From assembly GCA_050949645.1 (NCBI GenBank), contig JBMNGC010000001.1, positions 1,674,001-1,738,000 of the forward strand: a stretch of DNA of 64,000 nucleotides. Direction: 5' to 3'. The position numbers were made by a program, and so were the translations under genes. This stretch comes from RUG369 sp050949645 (GTDB lineage: Bacteria; Planctomycetota; Planctomycetia; Pirellulales; Thermoguttaceae). Under the pieces are notes generated by a model. It saw nothing but the letters and a program-made list of their open reading frames with translations. It was not told the origin of the DNA and did not search any database. Below are positions 61,786 to 64,000 of this stretch, piece by piece; the first letter of the stretch is position 1, and each line of letters begins with the position of its first letter.

Positions 61786-63684
61786 TCAAAACGCGCGCTT
61801 CGATACGTATAGCGCGCGCACGGAGTTGAGCACCGCCAGGATCATCACTCCGACGTCCGCAAAGATCGCCGCCCACATTCCGACGAGTCCGAGCGCTCCA
61901 AGCGCCAGACATAGAACCTTAACGCCGATCGTGAACCAGATATTCTCCATGACGATTCGCATGCATTTACGCGCGAGTCGGATCGCGACCGGGAGTTTGA
62001 GGGGATCGTCGTCCATCAACACGACGTCCGCCGCCTCGATCGCCGCCGCCGAGCCGATCGCTCCCATCGCGATTCCGACGTCCGCTCGCGTCAGGATGGG
62101 CGCGTCGTTCACTCCGTCGCCGACGAACGCGACCGATTCTTTGCGTGTTTTCTTCTCAGAAATGAGCGCCTCGACTCGCGTGACCTTATCTCCTGGCAGA
62201 AGCTCTGCGTCAAATTCGTCGATCGTCAGCTCCTCCGCGACCGTCTCCGCGACCCTGCGCGAATCGCCTGTGAGCATCACGATACGCTCGACGCCGCAAC
62301 GACTCCGCAACAGGTCGATCGTTTTCTTCGCCTCAGGCTTGACGACGTCGGATACGACGACGTGCCCGAGATACTGACCGTCCGCCGCAACGTGGATGAT
62401 CGCGCCGGTTTTATGACATTCTGGCGCCGCAATACCAATCTCCGCCATCATTTTTTCGTTGCCGACGCAGACCTGCTGACCGTTGACGACCGCCCTGACG
62501 CCGCGCCCAGGAAGTTCCTCGGCCTGCTCCACAGAGCAACCGTCCTTTTCAAGAAGGTACGCCGCCCTGAGCGCCGACGCGATCGGGTGCGTCGAATACC
62601 GCTCAACGTGCGCGGTCAAGTGCAACAGCTCCCTCTGATCAAATTCCTCCGGATGGACCGCCACGACCTCGAACACGCCGCGCGTGAGAGTCCCCGTCTT
62701 GTCAAAAACGACCGTTCGAACCTTCGCGAGCGCCTCGATATAGGGCGAACCCTTGATGAGCGCGCCTTTGCGCGAAGCGCCGCCAATTCCAGCAAAAAAC
62801 GAAAGCGGAATGCTAATGACCAGCGCGCAGGGACAGCTGATCACAAGAAACGTGAGCGCACGATAAAGCCACGTACTCCACCCCGGGGTCGATCCGAGCG
62901 CCGCAAGGATGAGAGGCGGCGCGGTCGCAAGCGCGAGCGCCGCAAAGACGACAATGGGAGTATAGACGCGAGCAAACTTCGTGATGAAATCTTCAGAACG
63001 CGATTTCTTTGCGCCCGCGTCCTCGATGAGTTCGAGAATCCGCGACGCCGTTGATTCCCCAAAGGGTCGTGTCGTCCGAACGCGGAGGACTCCAATCAGA
63101 TTGATTGCGCCCGACGAGACCTCGTCCCCTTCCCGAACCTTCTGCGGAAGGGACTCGCCCGTAAGCGCCGCGAGATTGAGCGTCGACTTTCCGTCCACGA
63201 CGATCCCGTCGATCGGAATGCGTTCCCCCGGCTTAACGACGACGACGGAACCGACCTCGACCTCGTCTGGATCGACGCGTTCCATGTCGCCGTCGCGCGT
63301 TTCAAGATTCGCGTAGTCAGGACAGATATCCATGAGCTCGGAGATGCTGCGCCGACTCCTGCCGACGGCGTACGACTGGAACCATTCCCCGACCTGATAG
63401 AAGAGCATGACGGCGAGCGCTTCGTTGTAGTCGCCAGACCCGCTGAAGATCGCAAGAGCGAAGGCGCCGAAAGTCGCGATCGTCATGAGAAGGTTTTCGT
63501 CGAAGGGTCTTCGATACCACAAACCTCGAAACGCTTTGAAAAGCACGTCGTATCCGGCGATGAGATAGGGAACCAGAAACCCCAGGAGACGCGCCGTTCC
63601 CTTAAGCGGAATAAATTGCAACGCGATCATGCACGCCGCAGCGACGAGGATTCGCGCGAGATTCTTCTTAAGTTTTAACGTCAT
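61786..63684 (-). CDS. P1B-type heavy-metal ATPase (ZntA/CadA-like)
   Basis: 632 residues, no N-terminal metal-binding domain. TGES at 175-178 (actuator), SCPCALV with the Cys-Pro-Cys metal site at 284-286, phosphorylated Asp328 in DKTGTLT, and GDGVNDAP near the end of the cytoplasmic loop. The CPC signature fits Cu(I)/Ag(I) or Zn(II)/Cd(II)/Pb(II) export. The late membrane region (WFTIGVKVLCLALG and Asp/Met nearby) is closer to the Zn/Cd group (inference). The adjacent HMA protein supplies the missing domain. Confidence 0.93.
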   Translation of the reverse strand: MTLKLKKNLARILVAAACMIALQFIPLKGTARLLGFLVPYLIAGYDVLFKAFRGLWYRRPFDENLLMTIATFGAFALAIFSGSGDYNEALAVMLFYQVGEWFQSYAVGRSRRSISELMDICPDYANLETRDGDMERVDPDEVEVGSVVVVKPGERIPIDGIVVDGKSTLNLAALTGESLPQKVREGDEVSSGAINLIGVLRVRTTRPFGESTASRILELIEDAGAKKSRSEDFITKFARVYTPIVVFAALALATAPPLILAALGSTPGWSTWLYRALTFLVISCPCALVISIPLSFFAGIGGASRKGALIKGSPYIEALAKVRTVVFDKTGTLTRGVFEVVAVHPEEFDQRELLHLTAHVERYSTHPIASALRAAYLLEKDGCSVEQAEELPGRGVRAVVNGQQVCVGNEKMMAEIGIAAPECHKTGAIIHVAADGQYLGHVVVSDVVKPEAKKTIDLLRSRCGVERIVMLTGDSRRVAETVAEELTIDEFDAELLPGDKVTRVEALISEKKTRKESVAFVGDGVNDAPILTRADVGIAMGAIGSAAAIEAADVVLMDDDPLKLPVAIRLARKCMRIVMENIWFTIGVKVLCLALGALGLVGMWAAIFADVGVMILAVLNSVRALYVSKRAF

Positions 63685-63773
63685 CCTGACCTCTTCTGAA
63701 CCCGAAAAACAAACGGCGTTTCAATACGCAGCGCCGATTTCCACGCGAAAATCAACGCAACGCTTGCCGACGC

Positions 63774-63992
63774 TCAAAGAAAGACGTCGCAACTAGCTTC
63801 GACTTTCCTGCAGTTCCTGCGAACCTGTTTCATCACGGAATCGACGTCGACGTCGTCGGCAAATTCAACCTTCATTTTAAGGAAAATGAAGTTCACGCAC
63901 GCGTCGACAACGCCCGGCGTCTTTTTTGCCGCCTCTTCCATTTTAAGCGCGCAGTTGGGGCAGTCGACCTCAATTTTGTAGCTTTTTTTCAT
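63774..63992 (-). CDS. Stand-alone heavy-metal-associated (HMA) metallochaperone domain
   Basis: 72 residues, ferredoxin-like fold. The metal site is CPNCALKM (11-18), in place of the common MxCxxC copper motif. It has one further Cys pair near the C-terminus (RNCRKVEASC). The gene lies 89 bp upstream of the P-type ATPase on the same strand. It is likely a detached N-terminal domain delivering the metal to the pump. The window ends 8 bp upstream of the ATG, so the promoter is not visible. Confidence 0.88.
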   Translation of the reverse strand: MKKSYKIEVDCPNCALKMEEAAKKTPGVVDACVNFIFLKMKVEFADDVDVDSVMKQVRRNCRKVEASCDVFL

Positions 63993-64000
63993 CCTGGAAT

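Overview
The window looks like a GC-rich planctomycete chromosome (Planctomycetota, Pirellulales-like; inferred, not proven). The evidence is a prepilin-like protein with the DUF1559 architecture and an H-x9-DG motif, small 'carboxypeptidase-regulatory' lipoproteins, an ECF sigma/anti-sigma pair, multidomain membrane cytochromes, and a fatty acyl-AMP ligase-ACP-aminotransferase fusion. No rRNA, tRNA or CRISPR array was seen.

Layout. 1-3.5 kb: two minus-strand envelope genes, a haem-c/beta-propeller lipoprotein cut by the window edge and a large membrane protein. 3.8-8.8 kb: glycogen debranching enzyme GlgX, a secreted protein of unknown family, and a lipoprotein gene split by one in-frame amber codon. 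8.8-23.5 kb: an AT-rich island with Firmicutes-like genes, placed between two convergent host genes. It carries a type I restriction-modification locus (hsdM-hsdS-hsdR) present twice in tandem, a YgjP-type metallopeptidase, an ImmA/IrrE peptidase cut off just after its HExxH motif, the C-terminal part of a large serine recombinase and an XRE regulator. The second hsdR is intact and the first is frameshifted and truncated. The duplicated unit begins with 124 bp of host sequence. In both hsdS copies the conserved segments stay coding while the target-recognition domains are full of small indels and stops.

23.5-34.3 kb (minus strand): a bd-oxidase-like membrane protein with a C-terminal cytochrome c domain, the FAAL-ACP-alpha-oxoamine synthase fusion, leuA, a free ACP, a ketoacyl-ACP synthase and hisA. 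The fusion, ACP and ketosynthase together suggest an amino-lipid (sphingoid-base-like) pathway. 34.5-41.5 kb (plus strand): proB, the RNA cyclic phosphodiesterase thpR, a TPR lipoprotein with a Pro/Gln repeat, and a glycerol-1-phosphate dehydrogenase-like protein. 41.8-44.7 kb (minus): prepilin-like DUF1559 protein, anti-sigma factor, ECF sigma factor. 45.4-52 kb (plus): a giant AsmA-like protein, an MBL-fold hydrolase, a small lipoprotein and a DUF4416 protein. 52-56.6 kb (minus): a DUF3482-type GTPase and its DUF2868-type membrane partner. 56.9-60.6 kb (plus): flavoprotein, DnaQ-like exonuclease, rarA and a cation diffusion facilitator. 60.6-64 kb (minus): an unknown protein, a Zn/Cd-type P1B ATPase and a free HMA metallochaperone.

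Most notable are the restriction-modification island, where decay or consensus error is limited to the specificity domains and the duplication has a host-sequence junction, and the lipid fusion enzyme with its ACP/ketosynthase neighbours. All calls are from reading the sequence; no database search or alignment program was used.
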